This document shows positions 8,996 to 22,353 of a stretch of 64,000 nucleotides of DNA, in pieces; within the stretch, counting starts at the first letter, position 1; every line of letters begins with the position of its first letter. The DNA is taken from positions 1-64,000 of IMG/VR virus record IMGVR_UViG_3300028840_003924. One strand, written 5' to 3'. The position numbers and the translations under genes were made by a program. The notes under the pieces are model-generated. The model saw only the letters and a program-made list of their open reading frames with translations, ran no database searches and was not told where the DNA came from. The stretch is from a virus.

Positions 8996-10873
8996 CTATG
9001 CATAGGTCACTGACGATGCTCTAACTGTACAAACCCATCTAACTGTATCGCTCGATGCTCCACTGTCAGACACTTCGACCAAGAAATAGTTGGATGATCC
9101 CGACAATCTGGCATCAAAATTGGCATCATCTTCATGGAGGGTTGTTACGGTTCCTGTATTGATGATTACATTAGTCGCACCGTCATTTTCGGCTGAAAAA
9201 TCAATCCTATATGACCAAGTTTTAGCCATTCCGCTTGTCGCACCAGAAAGCCAAACAGTCCCAGTCCAAAGAGTGTCAGTTGGAATAACAATGCGAAGAC
9301 CACCCGGTGTGCCATCAGCCGTTAGGTAATACCAACTTGTGGTTGTATGGGCCACTTCCCTTCGCCCGGTCCAAAGAACGGTTTGAGCGTCACCAGTAGA
9401 GGCAAATCTACCAGATGCTCTTGCCTCTTCGCCATATCCCGCCGCTTTAGCATAATAGCCACTTGCCATCGAGAAACTTCCTGTTGTATTACAGGATTGT
9501 CCTCCGGGTATTGCACTACTTGTACCAGTGGCTACGTTAAGATAACCCCCGCCAATACTGATATAATCATTGGTAGTTATTTGATTTTGTCTACCCGCAA
9601 CGATACAACTATAATCGGCAGAAGAACCTACTGAATTTGTGTTGCCTGCACCGATAAAATTATAATTATTCGCTACTGTGTTATCGTATCCTCCCGCTAT
9701 TACTCCATGAGTACCAGTAACATTGTTAGAAAAACCACCACCAATAAATCCACTGCTGCCTGTAATGCTGTTGGTATTACCCCCACAAATAGTTCCATAG
9801 CTTACGGATACAGTGTTGCTTGTACCTCCACATACCACTGTGTGAGTGTGAAACCCAGTGCTAGAAGCGTTGCTTTGCCCGCCACCAATAAAGTTATATT
9901 GTGCAGACCCATTGTTGGTGTTACTTGCACCGCCGCAAATCACAGAGTTTGATGCATTACAATCGTTTGCATTGCCGCCACCAATAAACGAATATGCATT
10001 ATCAATTTGGTTGTTATATCCAGCGACAATTCCACTGTAAAACGATGTGACCGCAGCCCCAACATCATTAAGTCTTCCACCACAAATCACTGCATAATCT
10101 GTATTTGAGCCTACACCTATAGCATTACTGGTGCCGCCACCGATAAAGCAACGATCTGCATTGGTGGGCAAAGAATTTTGTTCACCACCACAAAGGACGT
10201 TATAAGTACCGTTACCAATAGTGTTAAAATATCCACATAGTATCCCGCTATAACTGCCAGAACCGACAGCGTTCCGGCGACCTCCTGTAATGACCGCTCC
10301 TGTTCCAGCAGCTACTTCTGTTGCAAGTGATCGATAAGTTTGAAGATCAACCGAATACTCGCCCCTAGCGTTACCAGCTATCGTAGTTCCTACATTCCTT
10401 GATCGGATATTGTAGGTATTACCATCGGTTGGTTGAACAGTGCCCCAAAGAGGACTTGGATTTGGACCTGTAGGCCCTGTTGCGCCATCATTGCCTTGTG
10501 GCCCTGTTGGTCCTGTAGCTCCAGCATCGCCTTGAGCGCCTTGTGGTCCTGTTGGTCCTGTAGCCCCGGCATCGCCCTGGGCTCCTTGAGCGCCTTGTGG
10601 CCCTGTTGGTCCTGTAGCTCCAGCATCGCCTTGAGCGCCTTGAGCGCCTTGTGGTCCTGTTGGCCCTGTAGCTCCAGCATCGCCTTGGGCTCCTTGAGCG
10701 CCTTGTGGTCCTGTTGGCCCTGTTGGCCCTGTAGCTCCAGCATCGCCTTGAGCCCCTTGCGCTCCAGTTGGCCCTGTAGCCCCAGTTATTCCCGATGGAA
10801 CGACACCGTCAATCGTTAACGCACCGCCATCCGCCGAGATGTCTTCTGCTACATTATCATAACTGATCGCCAA
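8996..10873 (-). CDS. Collagen-like beta-roll fibre protein
   Basis: A 625-residue protein built of four parts. The N-terminal head (1-28, [13 protein letters not shown]...LTIDGVVP) is shared with the next three genes. A Gly-X-Y stalk (about 30-140) follows. Beta-roll repeats (about 190-460) have the pattern IxGGxxNxxxxxY. The C-terminal knob of about 115 residues ends in [18 protein letters not shown]. The start is TTG at 10873 with AGGGGGA upstream. The head probably docks each trimer to the virion and the knob trimerises the end. A duplicated remnant of the knob coding lies just downstream. Confidence 0.8.
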   Translation of the reverse strand: MAISYDNVAEDISADGGALTIDGVVPSGITGATGPTGAQGAQGDAGATGPTGPTGPQGAQGAQGDAGATGPTGPQGAQGAQGDAGATGPTGPQGAQGAQGDAGATGPTGPQGAQGDAGATGPTGPQGNDGATGPTGPNPSPLWGTVQPTDGNTYNIRSRNVGTTIAGNARGEYSVDLQTYRSLATEVAAGTGAVITGGRRNAVGSGSYSGILCGYFNTIGNGTYNVLCGGEQNSLPTNADRCFIGGGTSNAIGVGSNTDYAVICGGRLNDVGAAVTSFYSGIVAGYNNQIDNAYSFIGGGNANDCNASNSVICGGASNTNNGSAQYNFIGGGQSNASSTGFHTHTVVCGGTSNTVSVSYGTICGGNTNSITGSSGFIGGGFSNNVTGTHGVIAGGYDNTVANNYNFIGAGNTNSVGSSADYSCIVAGRQNQITTNDYISIGGGYLNVATGTSSAIPGGQSCNTTGSFSMASGYYAKAAGYGEEARASGRFASTGDAQTVLWTGRREVAHTTTSWYYLTADGTPGGLRIVIPTDTLWTGTVWLSGATSGMAKTWSYRIDFSAENDGATNVIINTGTVTTLHEDDANFDARLSGSSNYFLVEVSDSGASSDTVRWVCTVRASSVTYA

Positions 10874-10914
10874 CGGTCCCCCTTATTGTTCTCCCCAACT
10901 ATCCTCCAATATCA

Positions 10915-12816
10915 TTATGGTGGATACGACACCGATGTAACGGACACTCTTGAAACCCATTTAACGGTGTCGGTTGCCGATGTTGTTCTAACTTGGACGG
11001 CTGGATTAAATGACGCCAAAGCAACTAGTCGTACTTCGTAACTAGTATCCGATTCGTACAAAACCGTAACGGACTGCCCTGGAAGAACTATGCAATTTAA
11101 CGCAGCCCATTTGAGAAAGCCGCCCCTAATGCGATACGCCCATCGCTTTGCCGCACCAGAGGTTAGACCCACAATCCACACGTCTACATTCCAGACGGTA
11201 TATAGTGGATTCCACAAATTCGTGCTGGTCCCATCTTCCCAAAGTTCATACCATGTGTTGGCAACATGTGTAACTTCTCTTCTTAAAACATGTTCACTTA
11301 GTTGCGAGTCCCCAGCAGTAGCAAATTTCCCTGCCGAATGCCATAGACCTCCCGGTTGTTGGACAAAAGCTTCTTTGCCAATCGCCATCGAATGATCTTT
11401 ATTGATTCCGATGTCATTGTCATAACCACCAGGAATACATGCGTAGTCGCTGGAAATGTTGTTGCTGAAACCGCCACCAATAAATGAATACTGGCCGATA
11501 CCGGAACCACCAGTAATCGAATTGCTGCGGCCAGCCATAATAGCGGCGTTAGGAGTGTTTCCTATGGAGTTATCTTGCCCACCACCAATAACGGTTGTGA
11601 TCCCAGCATTGGTGTTGTTGTTTCCGCCACCAATAGCATTAGCCGTGGCACTGCCCGACATTTGGTTTGAAAAGCCGCCTAGAATAGCTCCGTATACCGT
11701 ATTCACAGTGACAAGCGTATTGTCCCTACCGCCACCTATCACACCGTAACCACCCGTACTTTGAGCAAGATTATTTTGACCTCCAAAAACAATACCATCG
11801 TTTTCACTTACTGTGTTTTCCGCACCACCACCAATTACCGATCTAGCACCACTAGCAACTTGCGTTGCGGCTGTTCGATAAGTTTGGAAATCGTTAGAAT
11901 TTTCACCCCTGGCGTTTCCTGCCGTCGCACCTTCGTTAACAGGTTCTAAATCGTATGTGTTGTCTGTTCCCTGATTAACACCACCTGTAGCTCCCTGTGG
12001 CCCGGTAGGTCCAGTAGGACCTGTAGCTCCCTGGGGGCCAGTAACGCCTTGAGGTCCTTGTGCGCCTTGAGGGCCTGTAGGATCAGAGCCCGTCGCACCT
12101 TGTGCTCCCTGGTTTCCCTGAGTGCCCTGAGGCCCTGTTGGGCCGTTAGGCCCAACAGGGCCGTTACTTCCCTGCGAACCTTGTGCGCCTTGGTTTCCCT
12201 GAGCACCAGTTGGACCGGTTGGACTTGCGCCGGTAGCTCCCTGGGCCCCTTGGTTACCTTGAGGCCCAGTGGGGCCAGTTGGACTTGCGCCGGTAGAACC
12301 CTGAGCCCCCTGAGCCCCCGCATCTCCTTGAGGGCCAGTGGGACCAGTTGGACTTGCACCGGTAGAACCCTGAGCCCCCTGAGCCCCCGCATCTCCTTGA
12401 GGGCCAGTGGGACCAGTTGGACTTGCACCAGTGGCTCCTTGGGCACCTTGAGCGCCGGAAGGTCCGGTACTACCTTGGGCACCTGTGTCACCAGTAGGTC
12501 CAGTAGGTCCGGTTGGACCACCCGCTCCAGTGGCACCTGTGTCACCAGTAGGTCCAGTAGGTCCAGTTGGACCGACATCACCCTGTACACCTTGTGTACC
12601 AGCATTACCTTGGTTACCCTGTGAACCTGTAGGTCCAGTTGGACCCGTTCCAGCAGCACCCTGTGCTCCCGTTGGACCATCTGGCCCTGTGTCTCCCTGC
12701 GAACCCTGTGGCCCCGTAGGACCAGTAGCACCCGTACCCGGAATAATACCATTGATTGTTAGATCAGTCGTAGCATTACTGATATCACTGGAAACATTGT
12801 TGTATATGATGCCCAT
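10915..12816 (-). CDS. Collagen-like beta-roll fibre protein
   Basis: The 633-residue product follows the same plan as the genes on either side. Head: [19 protein letters not shown]. Stalk: Gly-X-Y at about 30-280, the longest in the array. Beta-roll: about 290-475, GGGxxN pattern. Knob: from about 500, ending [20 protein letters not shown]. The ATG at 12816 has GAGGA upstream. The junction motif [20 protein letters not shown] at the stalk/roll boundary is conserved across the array and would be a good crossover point. Expected to be a trimeric virion fibre. Confidence 0.8.
   Translation of the reverse strand: MGIIYNNVSSDISNATTDLTINGIIPGTGATGPTGPQGSQGDTGPDGPTGAQGAAGTGPTGPTGSQGNQGNAGTQGVQGDVGPTGPTGPTGDTGATGAGGPTGPTGPTGDTGAQGSTGPSGAQGAQGATGASPTGPTGPQGDAGAQGAQGSTGASPTGPTGPQGDAGAQGAQGSTGASPTGPTGPQGNQGAQGATGASPTGPTGAQGNQGAQGSQGSNGPVGPNGPTGPQGTQGNQGAQGATGSDPTGPQGAQGPQGVTGPQGATGPTGPTGPQGATGGVNQGTDNTYDLEPVNEGATAGNARGENSNDFQTYRTAATQVASGARSVIGGGAENTVSENDGIVFGGQNNLAQSTGGYGVIGGGRDNTLVTVNTVYGAILGGFSNQMSGSATANAIGGGNNNTNAGITTVIGGGQDNSIGNTPNAAIMAGRSNSITGGSGIGQYSFIGGGFSNNISSDYACIPGGYDNDIGINKDHSMAIGKEAFVQQPGGLWHSAGKFATAGDSQLSEHVLRREVTHVANTWYELWEDGTSTNLWNPLYTVWNVDVWIVGLTSGAAKRWAYRIRGGFLKWAALNCIVLPGQSVTVLYESDTSYEVRLVALASFNPAVQVRTTSATDTVKWVSRVSVTSVSYPP
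12131..12162. repeat. Perfect 14-bp hairpin inside a fibre gene
   Basis: The arms 12131-12144 and 12149-12162 are perfect reverse complements around a GTTA loop. It is in collagen-coding DNA, where Gly-Pro codons are partly self-complementary, so chance is a fair explanation. Confidence 0.5.
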
Positions 12817-12829
12817 AGTTCCTCATGTG

Positions 12830-14737
12830 TTATTGTTCCACTATCGCCGCTTGTACCCTTGCAACCCAACGCACAGTATCGGTGGCCGATGTAGTTCTTA
12901 CTTCAACGTCTATTCCGTCTGTTGCCCCACCCCACATATCCAGTTGTACTTCGTAACTGGTGTCGCTCTCGTACAACGTGGTGATAGATTGCGCCAGAAT
13001 AGACGTAACGGCCCCATCATTCATTCCCAAGCCTTCTATATTGTATGCCCACCTTTTTGCAGCACCCGATGTTTGACCTACAATCTGAACATACAAAACC
13101 CACAAACTATCAATGGGCATCGCAAGTCGTGTACTGCTTCCATCCAGGTAAAGGGTATACCAAGTGTTTGCTACGTGCGTTATGCTTCGCCGCATTGTCC
13201 AAACACTGGTTTGTGCATCGCCCCTAGTAGCAAATTGACCAGATGCGTGAGTTAATCCACTACCAACACCATTCGCCTCTTTGCCGAATACCATTCCGTA
13301 TAACAACTCCCGGTTATCATCTCCACCGACGATGCAAGAAGAGTTGCCACCAGCACCAGTAATGTTATCTTGACCACCACCAATAAAAGTATAAGCCCCA
13401 TTATTTCTATTGGTGTGTCCTCCAATGATAGTACCATCACTACTGTTGTTATAATTGTCTGTACCACCACCAATGAACCCAAAACCAGAGGTGTTATACC
13501 AGTTGGTATTATTGTCTCCGCCGAGAATGGTTCCATACGGATTGCGTGTCAAGTTAGAGTTGCCACCGCCGACCACCTGCCAGTCGAAGTCGTACTCAAT
13601 TTCGTTATCCAGACCACCACCGATAAAACTATAAAGTGCTTGGTTGGAGGCGTTTAGATAATCGATCATATTGTTCCTACCACCGCCAAGAACATTGTAG
13701 GCATTCCCAGTATTGTCGATTGTGTTTTCCCAACCACCAAGAATTGTGCTGTAGTTGCCTTTAGTAATTTCAGCAGCGGCAGCCCTCCTGGTTTGCAAAT
13801 CAACAGAAAATGTACCTCTAACACTGCCAGCGGTAGCACCTTCATTGGCCGGTTGTAAATCGTAAGTGTGATCTACACCTTGCAAGACACCCGCACCTAC
13901 TCCATCAGGTCCGGTAGGGCCGGTAGGGCCATCAGCACCCGTAGCGCCTTGGGGCCCGGCATTACCAGCGTCACCAGTAGGACCGGTGGGCCCAGTAGTT
14001 CCGGCAGGTCCAGTGTCGCCTTGATTACCTTGAGTTCCTTGAGGCCCGGCAGCGCCGCCAGCACCCGTCGCACCGGTAGCTCCCGTATCACCTTGGTTAC
14101 CCTGCGTTCCTTGGGCACCGGTTGGACCAGTTGCCCCAGTGTCACCGGCTGGTCCAGTGGTCCCTTGAGTTCCTTGAGGACCAGTAGGTCCTGTTGCTCC
14201 AGTAGCACCTGCCACACCGGTATCGCCCTGTGCTCCCTGTGAGCCTTGAGGTCCTGTAGAACCAGTTATTCCGGTTGGCCCCGTTGCACCGGTATCACCT
14301 TGCGAACCTTGTGATCCTTGAGGTCCAGTAGGTCCAGTAGGTCCAGTTACACCAGTAACACCTGTATCACCCTGTGGACCTTGCGATCCCTGAGCACCAG
14401 TATCTCCAGTTGCGCCTGTTGGGCCCTGTGGGCCTTGTGGCCCTGGTCCGGTATCGCCCTGTGCTCCCTGCGGGCCAGTTGGGCCGGTTGGCCCGTCGCT
14501 ACCCTGGTTACCTTGGGCACCTTGAGCGCCCTGTGTTCCTGTAGGGCCTGTGGGGCCTGTAGGACCTGTGCCATCATCTCCGGTTGGTCCCTGAGCACCC
14601 GTATCCCCCTGAACCCCAACATCGCCCGTGGACCCGGTAGGTCCGGTATCACCCTGCCCTGGAAGTATGCCGTTGATCGTTAGATTGCTTGTATCATTAG
14701 TGATGTCGCTAGCAACATTGTCATATAAGATGCCCAT
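12830..14737 (-). CDS. Collagen-like beta-roll fibre protein
   Basis: A 635-residue paralogue. Head: [19 protein letters not shown]. Stalk: Gly-X-Y from about 30 to 285. Beta-roll: about 300-480 with xxGGGxxN repeats. Knob: [20 protein letters not shown] onward, ending [15 protein letters not shown]. The ATG at 14737 has GGGGA upstream and lies 27 bases from the end of the preceding gene. The knob is closely related to those of the genes on both sides. The repeats differ more, as expected of receptor-contact surfaces. Confidence 0.8.
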   Translation of the reverse strand: MGILYDNVASDITNDTSNLTINGILPGQGDTGPTGSTGDVGVQGDTGAQGPTGDDGTGPTGPTGPTGTQGAQGAQGNQGSDGPTGPTGPQGAQGDTGPGPQGPQGPTGATGDTGAQGSQGPQGDTGVTGVTGPTGPTGPQGSQGSQGDTGATGPTGITGSTGPQGSQGAQGDTGVAGATGATGPTGPQGTQGTTGPAGDTGATGPTGAQGTQGNQGDTGATGATGAGGAAGPQGTQGNQGDTGPAGTTGPTGPTGDAGNAGPQGATGADGPTGPTGPDGVGAGVLQGVDHTYDLQPANEGATAGSVRGTFSVDLQTRRAAAAEITKGNYSTILGGWENTIDNTGNAYNVLGGGRNNMIDYLNASNQALYSFIGGGLDNEIEYDFDWQVVGGGNSNLTRNPYGTILGGDNNTNWYNTSGFGFIGGGTDNYNNSSDGTIIGGHTNRNNGAYTFIGGGQDNITGAGGNSSCIVGGDDNRELLYGMVFGKEANGVGSGLTHASGQFATRGDAQTSVWTMRRSITHVANTWYTLYLDGSSTRLAMPIDSLWVLYVQIVGQTSGAAKRWAYNIEGLGMNDGAVTSILAQSITTLYESDTSYEVQLDMWGGATDGIDVEVRTTSATDTVRWVARVQAAIVEQ

Positions 14738-14764
14738 TGATCCCCGCTTATGTTAAACCTATTA

Positions 14765-16666
14765 TCATGCGTACAATACAGCGGCTACTTGCATACGGCA
14801 TGTCCACCTAATTGTGTACACAGTACTAGTTGTCCTTACCCTAACAGTTAAGCCATCTGTTGCGCCGCTCCAAACATTCAGTTCTACTTCATAATCTGTA
14901 CTGCCCTCAAATAACGTCGTGATAGATTGTGCCAATAGTGATGTCGTCCCGCCATCGTTAACTACGACACCCTCGATGTTATAGCCAAAAGCATAACTAC
15001 TGCTACTTGGACTCTGTCTCGAACCTACGATCTGGCAAAATACATTCCATGTACTATCCTCTGGAATAACTGGCAAGTCACTACTACCGTCTGTGTAAAG
15101 GTCATACCACGTATTAGCAACATGTGTAATTTGTCGTCGCATTACCCAAACATGAGTCTGGGCATCTCCACGAGTGGCAAACTGCCCACTGGCATGGCAT
15201 AGCGTTCCATACCCTGGCGAAGCTGCTTCTTGACCAAAAGCCAGAGCGTAGTCATGTTCTACTCGGCAGTCGTCGCCGCATGGGATGGTTGCATAATCTG
15301 CCGCAATATAATTGTCCAAACCACCACCAATAACCGAATACTGAGAAGCACTTGTAATTTCGTTGTTAGAACCGCCACCAATGGCATTCCAAGGCCCAGC
15401 AATCGTGTTGTCCCGGCCACCACCTATAAAGCCACAACCACTTGCGTCGGCAGAAAGGGTATTGGTATCACCACCTACAATAACCCCATAAGGTTGGTCT
15501 ACTGTGTTGTCGAAACCTCCACCAATAACTTGATAATCATAAGTATCAGAAATTAAATTACTGCTACCGCCCCCAATAAACGACCAGTCAGCCGCCGTTA
15601 GTATTTGATTGGCAAAACCACCAGCAACAGCACTGTAAGTAGATTCAACTTTGTTGTTGTGTCCACCAAAAACAGATGAAAAATTACCAGATGCAACTCG
15701 ATCAGCAGCCGTCCGACTGGTTTGAAGATCAACGGTGTTTTCGCCACGAGCATTCCCCGCCGTGGGTCCTTCTAAAGCCGGTTGAATGTCGTAAGTATGA
15801 TCTACGCCCTGTAAGAGTCCACCGCCTACTCCAGTTGGTCCGGTCGCTCCCGTATCCCCCGTGGGCCCTGTAGCTCCCTGTGCCCCAGTAGTACCTTGAG
15901 GTCCAGTAGCTCCAGTTGGTCCATCATCACCAACAGGTCCAACGTCACCCTGGTTACCTTGACTTCCTTGAGCCCCTGTTGGACCCGTTGGACCAGTTAC
16001 GCCCTGTGGTCCAACATCGCCAGTATCACCCTGTACACCTTGTGGACCCGTTGGCCCAGTTGGCCCGGTTGCGCCTTGAACTCCAGCATTACCTTGAACG
16101 CCTTGAGCGCCAGTTGCACCCGTAGGTCCGGTCGCTCCTTGAGCACCGACATCTCCAGTATCACCTTGAGCACCTTGAGCGCCAGTTGCACCCGTAGGTC
16201 CGGTCGCTCCTTGAGCCCCAACGTCGCCCGTATCACCTTGGGCACCTTGCGATCCAGTTGCACCAGTAGCTCCGGTTGCCCCTTGGGGACCAACATCACC
16301 TTGGTTTCCTTGAGCCCCTGTTGGACCGGTGTCACCCTGTGGACCGGTATCACCCGTCGCTCCTGTTGGACCTGGACCTACATCTCCTGTTGGGCCCGTT
16401 GGACCGGATGGTCCAGTATTGCCGTCGTCACCCTGTGTACCTTGCGTACCCTGAACACCCTGTGCGCCTTGCGGACCTGTAGGGCCCGTTGGACCTGTAC
16501 CGTCATAGCCGGTTGGCCCCTGTGAACCAGTAACGCCCTGAGCACCTGTTGCCCCTTGTGCCCCTGTTGGTCCGGTCGCCGCCGCACCTGGAAGAATGCC
16601 GTTGATTGTCAGATCACTAGTATCATTAGTGATGTCGTCTATGACATTGTCGTAGATGATGCCCAT
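14765..16666 (-). CDS. Collagen-like beta-roll fibre protein
   Basis: A 633-residue paralogue and the first of the four near-identical-plan fibre genes after the promoter motif at 16734-16743. Head: [19 protein letters not shown]. Stalk: Gly-X-Y from about 30 to 285. Beta-roll: about 300-480 with (V/I)xGGGxxN. Knob: about 520-633, ending [17 protein letters not shown]. The ATG at 16666 has GGGGA upstream. It probably heads a transcript covering the downstream fibre genes, which are separated by only 12-108 bases. Confidence 0.8.
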   Translation of the reverse strand: MGIIYDNVIDDITNDTSDLTINGILPGAAATGPTGAQGATGAQGVTGSQGPTGYDGTGPTGPTGPQGAQGVQGTQGTQGDDGNTGPSGPTGPTGDVGPGPTGATGDTGPQGDTGPTGAQGNQGDVGPQGATGATGATGSQGAQGDTGDVGAQGATGPTGATGAQGAQGDTGDVGAQGATGPTGATGAQGVQGNAGVQGATGPTGPTGPQGVQGDTGDVGPQGVTGPTGPTGAQGSQGNQGDVGPVGDDGPTGATGPQGTTGAQGATGPTGDTGATGPTGVGGGLLQGVDHTYDIQPALEGPTAGNARGENTVDLQTSRTAADRVASGNFSSVFGGHNNKVESTYSAVAGGFANQILTAADWSFIGGGSSNLISDTYDYQVIGGGFDNTVDQPYGVIVGGDTNTLSADASGCGFIGGGRDNTIAGPWNAIGGGSNNEITSASQYSVIGGGLDNYIAADYATIPCGDDCRVEHDYALAFGQEAASPGYGTLCHASGQFATRGDAQTHVWVMRRQITHVANTWYDLYTDGSSDLPVIPEDSTWNVFCQIVGSRQSPSSSSYAFGYNIEGVVVNDGGTTSLLAQSITTLFEGSTDYEVELNVWSGATDGLTVRVRTTSTVYTIRWTCRMQVAAVLYA

Positions 16667-16733
16667 GTGTCCCCACTATGATTGATTAGATGTCACCGAT
16701 TCGATTCAATTTCGTTGCTGCATTCGGTTCAAT

Positions 16734-16743
16734 CTATTTATCC
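16734..16743 (-). promoter_or_regulatory. Late promoter candidate (GGATAAATAG)
   Basis: On the minus strand, GGATAAATAG lies 68 bases before the ATG at 16666, in a 142-bp intergenic gap. It has the ATAAATA core of T4-type late promoters. The surrounding DNA contains three related copies of ATTGAAyCGA(A)T, which could be a binding-site array; otherwise the gap (16667-16808) holds nothing I can identify. Confidence 0.55.
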
Positions 16744-16808
16744 GTTCAATCTGGTAATTTTGGACATCGGATAAGCTTCATTGCTTGCGGCGTAATGTTG
16801 TAAAGTAT

Positions 16809-18845
<2,037 letters not shown>

Positions 18846-18874
18846 GCGGGAATCCCTCTCGGTTGTCGCTATAA

Positions 18875-18885
18875 GCTATATATGC
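18875..18885 (-). promoter_or_regulatory. Possible promoter (GCATATATAGC)
   Basis: On the minus strand GCATATATAGC lies 30 bases before the ATG at 18845, overlapping the last codons of the methyltransferase gene. It is a one-base variant of the ATAAATA core. Supported only by sequence similarity and position. Confidence 0.35.
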
Positions 18886-19427
18886 GCCCGTTCCCACTTA
18901 CACCAGAAGTGGCCAGATTCCGGCACACATAGTTGAGGTTGCAAGCGTTCTATCACATCTTCCTGCGTTTCAAACACTTGAAGGTGTGCAACGTATGGCA
19001 TGTTGATCGGAACGGAGCCGATCATTACGCCACCCGCCGATAACTTAGATAGGGCAAGCCCAACCAGTTTTGATGGTTCTTCTAGGTGCTCTAAGACCTC
19101 AAAGCAAGCGATGGTATCGAATAAAGTCTCAGAATGGCTCATATAGGCCCACACGTCCTCACACACGAGCGCAACGTCCGGATAGGTAGTTTGAGCCATC
19201 TTGATCCTACCCTCGCTGTAATCGACGCCTGTGTACGTTACACGGTATTTTCTCAAATCCCCATACAAGCGAGCGTCCCCACAACCAAGGTCTAAGACTG
19301 AGCCCCCAGGTAGGATGCGGGTGCCCAACTTCTCCAAGATTTCTTCAAGTTTGATGTCGTCTAATGACGATGCATACGATAGGTGGCTATCGTAATGGCC
19401 AAGTAGATTTTTCTCTTTCTCATACAT
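18876..19427 (-). CDS. SAM-dependent methyltransferase (class I)
   Basis: A 183-residue Rossmann-fold methyltransferase. SAM-binding motif I is VLDLGCGDARLYG at 44-56, followed by the acidic strand-2 residue in YTGVDYSEGRI. The post-motif region reads FDTIACFEVLEHLEEP (motif IV), as in small-molecule, lipid or sugar methyltransferases. There is no DNA-methylase NPPY or cytosine-methylase motif, so a DNA target is unlikely. It is divergent from the next gene by only 14 bases. The placement beside the fibre and glycosylation genes suggests sugar O-methylation, which is inference. Confidence 0.8.
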   Translation of the reverse strand: MYEKEKNLLGHYDSHLSYASSLDDIKLEEILEKLGTRILPGGSVLDLGCGDARLYGDLRKYRVTYTGVDYSEGRIKMAQTTYPDVALVCEDVWAYMSHSETLFDTIACFEVLEHLEEPSKLVGLALSKLSAGGVMIGSVPINMPYVAHLQVFETQEDVIERLQPQLCVPESGHFWCKWERAHI

Positions 19428-19441
19428 GTGCTAATAGAGCT

Positions 19442-19957
19442 ATGACACGAAAATACCTCAACGACCGTTGGTGTGTTAGATGCAACCGTTTGGGTCCGAC
19501 TCCTTACTTGAAAACACACTGGAAGAAGTTAGTCCCCGAAGACAAGGACAGTTGCATCGTTGATATCGGATGTGGAAACGGCAGAAATGCCACGTTCCTA
19601 AAAGGGCAGGGTTACAAGAACGTGAAAGCTTTCGATATGGCCAACGACTACGGGGTGAAATTGGTCCTCGGAGCAGAACCATTTCCGATTCCAGACAAGT
19701 CTGCTGATGTAATACTAGCGAACTACGTCTTCATGTTCCTCGACAAGAAGGAGAGATCACAGGCAATCAGGGAGATCAAGAGAGTTGCCAAGCCGGGTTG
19801 CACGATCATGGTCGAACTCTACCCAGCCAAAGACAGTCACGCAAAGAGCGAAGCGGCTACCGCCAAGTTGCAAAAGCAGCTTCTGAAGGCACTAGGGTGG
19901 GATGCGTTGCGCTTCAGCAAAAACCGCTTCATCGCTAAGCACAGTTGTGGTGACTGA
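19442..19957 (+). CDS. SAM-dependent methyltransferase with N-terminal CxxC
   Basis: A 171-residue class I methyltransferase starting at ATG 19442. WCVRC (10-14) is a half zinc-knuckle, motif I is VDIGCGNGR at 40-48, then KAFDMAND (motif II acidic) and ADVILANYVFMFLDKKERSQ (motif IV region). The 3' end overlaps the convergent gene by 23 bases. It may act on a small molecule or glycan. It is less related to its divergent neighbour than to generic methyltransferases, so the pair is not a recent duplication. Confidence 0.75.
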   Translation: MTRKYLNDRWCVRCNRLGPTPYLKTHWKKLVPEDKDSCIVDIGCGNGRNATFLKGQGYKNVKAFDMANDYGVKLVLGAEPFPIPDKSADVILANYVFMFLDKKERSQAIREIKRVAKPGCTIMVELYPAKDSHAKSEAATAKLQKQLLKALGWDALRFSKNRFIAKHSCGD

Positions 19958-20153
19958 AGTGACATCGCCGACTGTGCAGATAAGCAGCCAAGCCACAAGG
20001 CAGATGCTTTTTCAGCGGTTCAGGCTCGACCTCTGGTTTCGGCTGGCGAGCCCGATAGTCCTTGAAAAGTCGTTGCACGAGAGCGGGATTGTTCACCGCA
20101 AATGCGATTTGCATGATCTGGCGTTTTGAAAGCATGCGGTATGTATCCCGCAT
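19935..20153 (-). CDS. Truncated paralogue of the downstream repeat protein
   Basis: A 72-residue product (MRDTYRMLSKRQIMQIAFAV...) whose residues 7-40 match the start of the upstream neighbour (KAQIMQIGMSLKNPALTARM versus KRQIMQIAFAVNNPALVQRL). It has none of the HRxDGPA repeats, so it is the conserved N-terminal module alone, either a truncated copy or a stand-alone adaptor. The ATG lies two bases after the stop of the upstream gene. Function unknown. Confidence 0.55.
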   Translation of the reverse strand: MRDTYRMLSKRQIMQIAFAVNNPALVQRLFKDYRARQPKPEVEPEPLKKHLPCGLAAYLHSRRCHFSHHNCA

Positions 20154-20155
20154 GC

Positions 20156-21172
20156 CTATGGATTCTTCGGCGCAAAGCCTGAACCAGAGGGTGAAGCTGG
20201 TGGCACGCCATGGCAGGTACAACCTTGCAATGCGGTGACTTGCAATGCGGTGATGAGTGCGGCGTTCCTACCATCACGACAATCCTCGCATTCGTCGTTG
20301 CCGCAGTTGCAACCTTCGTATTTCTTCTTCTGCCACATCTTGTAACCCTGTTCGGTAAGCTGCCTGCCATGGACGTAATACAAGTCTTTCTGGCTCTTGT
20401 CGAGATGGACAACTGCTGGGCCGTCCTCCCGGTGAAATACCCCGTATAGGAACCACGCCTCGTAAGCTTTCGTGATAACGGCGGGCCCCTTTTCATTATG
20501 TCGCTTCCCCTCAAACCAGAACTCCTGGTCGCCATTCTTCTTCAAGATTGCGGGCCCATCTGCCCGGTGTATCTGCCCACGCATACACCATCGTAGATAA
20601 TCCCCGCCTCTTCTGGAAGGCTTATCACCATCACGGTGTTCCTGCCCGTTAACACACCAAACTTGCACACCGTCGTACCGTATGATAGCCGGGCCATCAA
20701 GCCTATGCAGTCTGCCATGTTGATAGTACCGCTTGGCCGGGAGCATGTAAGAAAACCTTTTACGGTCTCGATCTTCCCAAATAGCGAGGTATCGTGGCCT
20801 CCCGTTAGTAAAGGCCCTGATGGCTTCGTAGCCCTTGATATCAAGGGCGGGTCCACCGTCTCGGTGTAAGCGACCATCAATATACCACCCTTCGCTACCC
20901 TCCTCCCAAATAAGCGCAGGCCCGTCTGTTCGATGCAGCCAACCTTCGGCGTTCCAGTGGGAGGTTCTATGCGGCCTGCCATGGTAGAAATAGCGGACGA
21001 CCCAACCGTCCCCATTACGCTGCTGAGTGTAAGTGAAACCTTCCCCACATTTCACTTCGGGCGGCTTCCGATGGCAGGACTGGCGGGCGTTGTAATCTTT
21101 CATCATCCGGGCCGTGAGAGCCGGATTCTTAAGCGACATTCCAATCTGCATGATCTGAGCTTTGGTGGGCAT
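20156..21172 (-). CDS. HRxDGPA-repeat (YwqK/MORN-like) protein
   Basis: A 338-residue protein beginning at ATG 21172 (AGGAG eight bases upstream); an in-frame ATG at 21208 has no ribosome site. After a short N-terminal module (KAQIMQIGMSLKNPALTARM), seven repeats carry the core LHRxDGPA or a variant with W-Y/F-x-x-G-x turns between them. This repeat is related to the YwqK/MORN-variant beta-hairpin proteins. Those are found in toxin-immunity loci and in many phage genomes, with no fixed activity. The end, RNAALITALQVTALQGCTCH, is Cys-containing. A paralogue is at 23385-23930. Confidence 0.75.
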   Translation of the reverse strand: MPTKAQIMQIGMSLKNPALTARMMKDYNARQSCHRKPPEVKCGEGFTYTQQRNGDGWVVRYFYHGRPHRTSHWNAEGWLHRTDGPALIWEEGSEGWYIDGRLHRDGGPALDIKGYEAIRAFTNGRPRYLAIWEDRDRKRFSYMLPAKRYYQHGRLHRLDGPAIIRYDGVQVWCVNGQEHRDGDKPSRRGGDYLRWCMRGQIHRADGPAILKKNGDQEFWFEGKRHNEKGPAVITKAYEAWFLYGVFHREDGPAVVHLDKSQKDLYYVHGRQLTEQGYKMWQKKKYEGCNCGNDECEDCRDGRNAALITALQVTALQGCTCHGVPPASPSGSGFAPKNP

Positions 21173-21221
21173 GATAGGACTCCTGGGGTTCGGAACCCAT
21201 TTTATCATAAAATATCCCAGG

Positions 21222-21650
21222 TCAAAAGTTCACTTCAAAAGGACTCCGCTTCGTTGTCACTAGGATATCCAAACCCATCATCAAAGGGGGTGGAAGTTCA
21301 TCCCAAGAGAACCAGTCCCAGCACTCGCACTTCTTGGGCTCTTTCACCTCTGCCTCACCGGAAATCCAGTCCGATACCATGAACAAGACAACATAATGCT
21401 TCTCTTCATCGTAGAAACGTGTATTTACCGCCGTCCAGAATTTAGGACTGGTGACAGTCATCTCTTTGCCAGCTTCTTCGTACATCTCACGTAGAGCACA
21501 TATTTCCCAAGTCTCCCACTTCTCAAGATGACCGCCTGGAAAAGCCCACGTACCGGGCGAATGATTACCTTTTCGTTTATGAAGCAATACTTTGCCATTT
21601 CGTCTAATACAGAGCGCCACACCAACCTGCGGATAATCGAACCTAGACAT
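21222..21650 (-). CDS. Nudix hydrolase
   Basis: A 142-residue Nudix protein. The Nudix box GX5EX7REUXEEXGU is intact at residues 40-62 (G40, E46, R54-E55, E58-E59, G61). The protein hydrolyses a nucleoside diphosphate linked to another group, such as an oxidised nucleotide, NADH or a nucleotide sugar. The flanking WAFPGG and length resemble the MTH2/NUDT15 group, so nucleotide clean-up is plausible. GAGGTGAG precedes the ATG. It is eight bases downstream of the next gene in the same operon. Confidence 0.85.
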   Translation of the reverse strand: MSRFDYPQVGVALCIRRNGKVLLHKRKGNHSPGTWAFPGGHLEKWETWEICALREMYEEAGKEMTVTSPKFWTAVNTRFYDEEKHYVVLFMVSDWISGEAEVKEPKKCECWDWFSWDELPPPLMMGLDILVTTKRSPFEVNF

Positions 21651-21658
21651 AACTCACC

Positions 21659-22351
21659 TCAAATTAGACCTTCAATAAGTAGTTTGATACACTCCCTCCA
21701 ACCTTGAGGGACAATGTAAATTGCATTCCACTCAACGGACTGTTGATAAACTCGCCAGCGATCTTGTAAGACGCCTAAGAAACAACCCGTCACATCATCT
21801 TCAATGTAACCCCCTTCATCACGAATGAAAATATCAGTCTTGTCAAGCAAGACAAACATCTCCTCAGAAATGATAAGGTAGCAACCTCCCTCAAAGCCCC
21901 GCCATTGTAAATCATGAGACATATCCGTTATCGCCCTGTGTAGCGACAGAATGTTGTCAGTGACATCCTCAGTCTCAGACCAATGAAAACCCGCAACCAT
22001 GAGAGGTTCTAACAACTCACAATCTAAGGGTTGGTAGCAAGGGTCAAAGTCGTACTCAACTGTCACCCGCACCCGCTTTGGCGGCGAATCGAGCCATCTG
22101 AGCACAAGCTCACCCTTAAGAGTGTCGCATCGACACTTCTCACAAACGAAATATTCATGGGGTTCATGACCTCCCGAACCCTGAAGATAGAATTTCCCCC
22201 AACGGTCGACATCGAAGTAGGCGATCTCTTCGTCATCAACCGAGACCTCTCCCCAGAAAGTTACTGGATCAACCATTGGATGATCCAGCAAGATCGTGGA
22301 CTCTGTGGACGCTCGCTTGGCGGCGACCCTTTTTGTTTCCTTGACTAGCAT
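21659..22351 (-). CDS. Unknown 230-residue protein with CxxC cluster
   Basis: No family recognised. Residues 64-76 have a Cys pair CEKCRC (a possible zinc knuckle), and the middle is rich in aromatic and acidic residues. No ribosome site is visible before ATG 22351, but the stop of the upstream small frame lies two bases before it (TAACGATG), which suggests translational coupling. It is co-directional with the Nudix gene. Confidence 0.55.
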   Translation of the reverse strand: MLVKETKRVAAKRASTESTILLDHPMVDPVTFWGEVSVDDEEIAYFDVDRWGKFYLQGSGGHEPHEYFVCEKCRCDTLKGELVLRWLDSPPKRVRVTVEYDFDPCYQPLDCELLEPLMVAGFHWSETEDVTDNILSLHRAITDMSHDLQWRGFEGGCYLIISEEMFVLLDKTDIFIRDEGGYIEDDVTGCFLGVLQDRWRVYQQSVEWNAIYIVPQGWRECIKLLIEGLI

Positions 22352-22353
22352 CG

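Noticed and set aside
16690-16720. TTCGATTC, like a tRNA T-arm
   Set aside because: No acceptor, D-arm or anticodon stem can be built around it.
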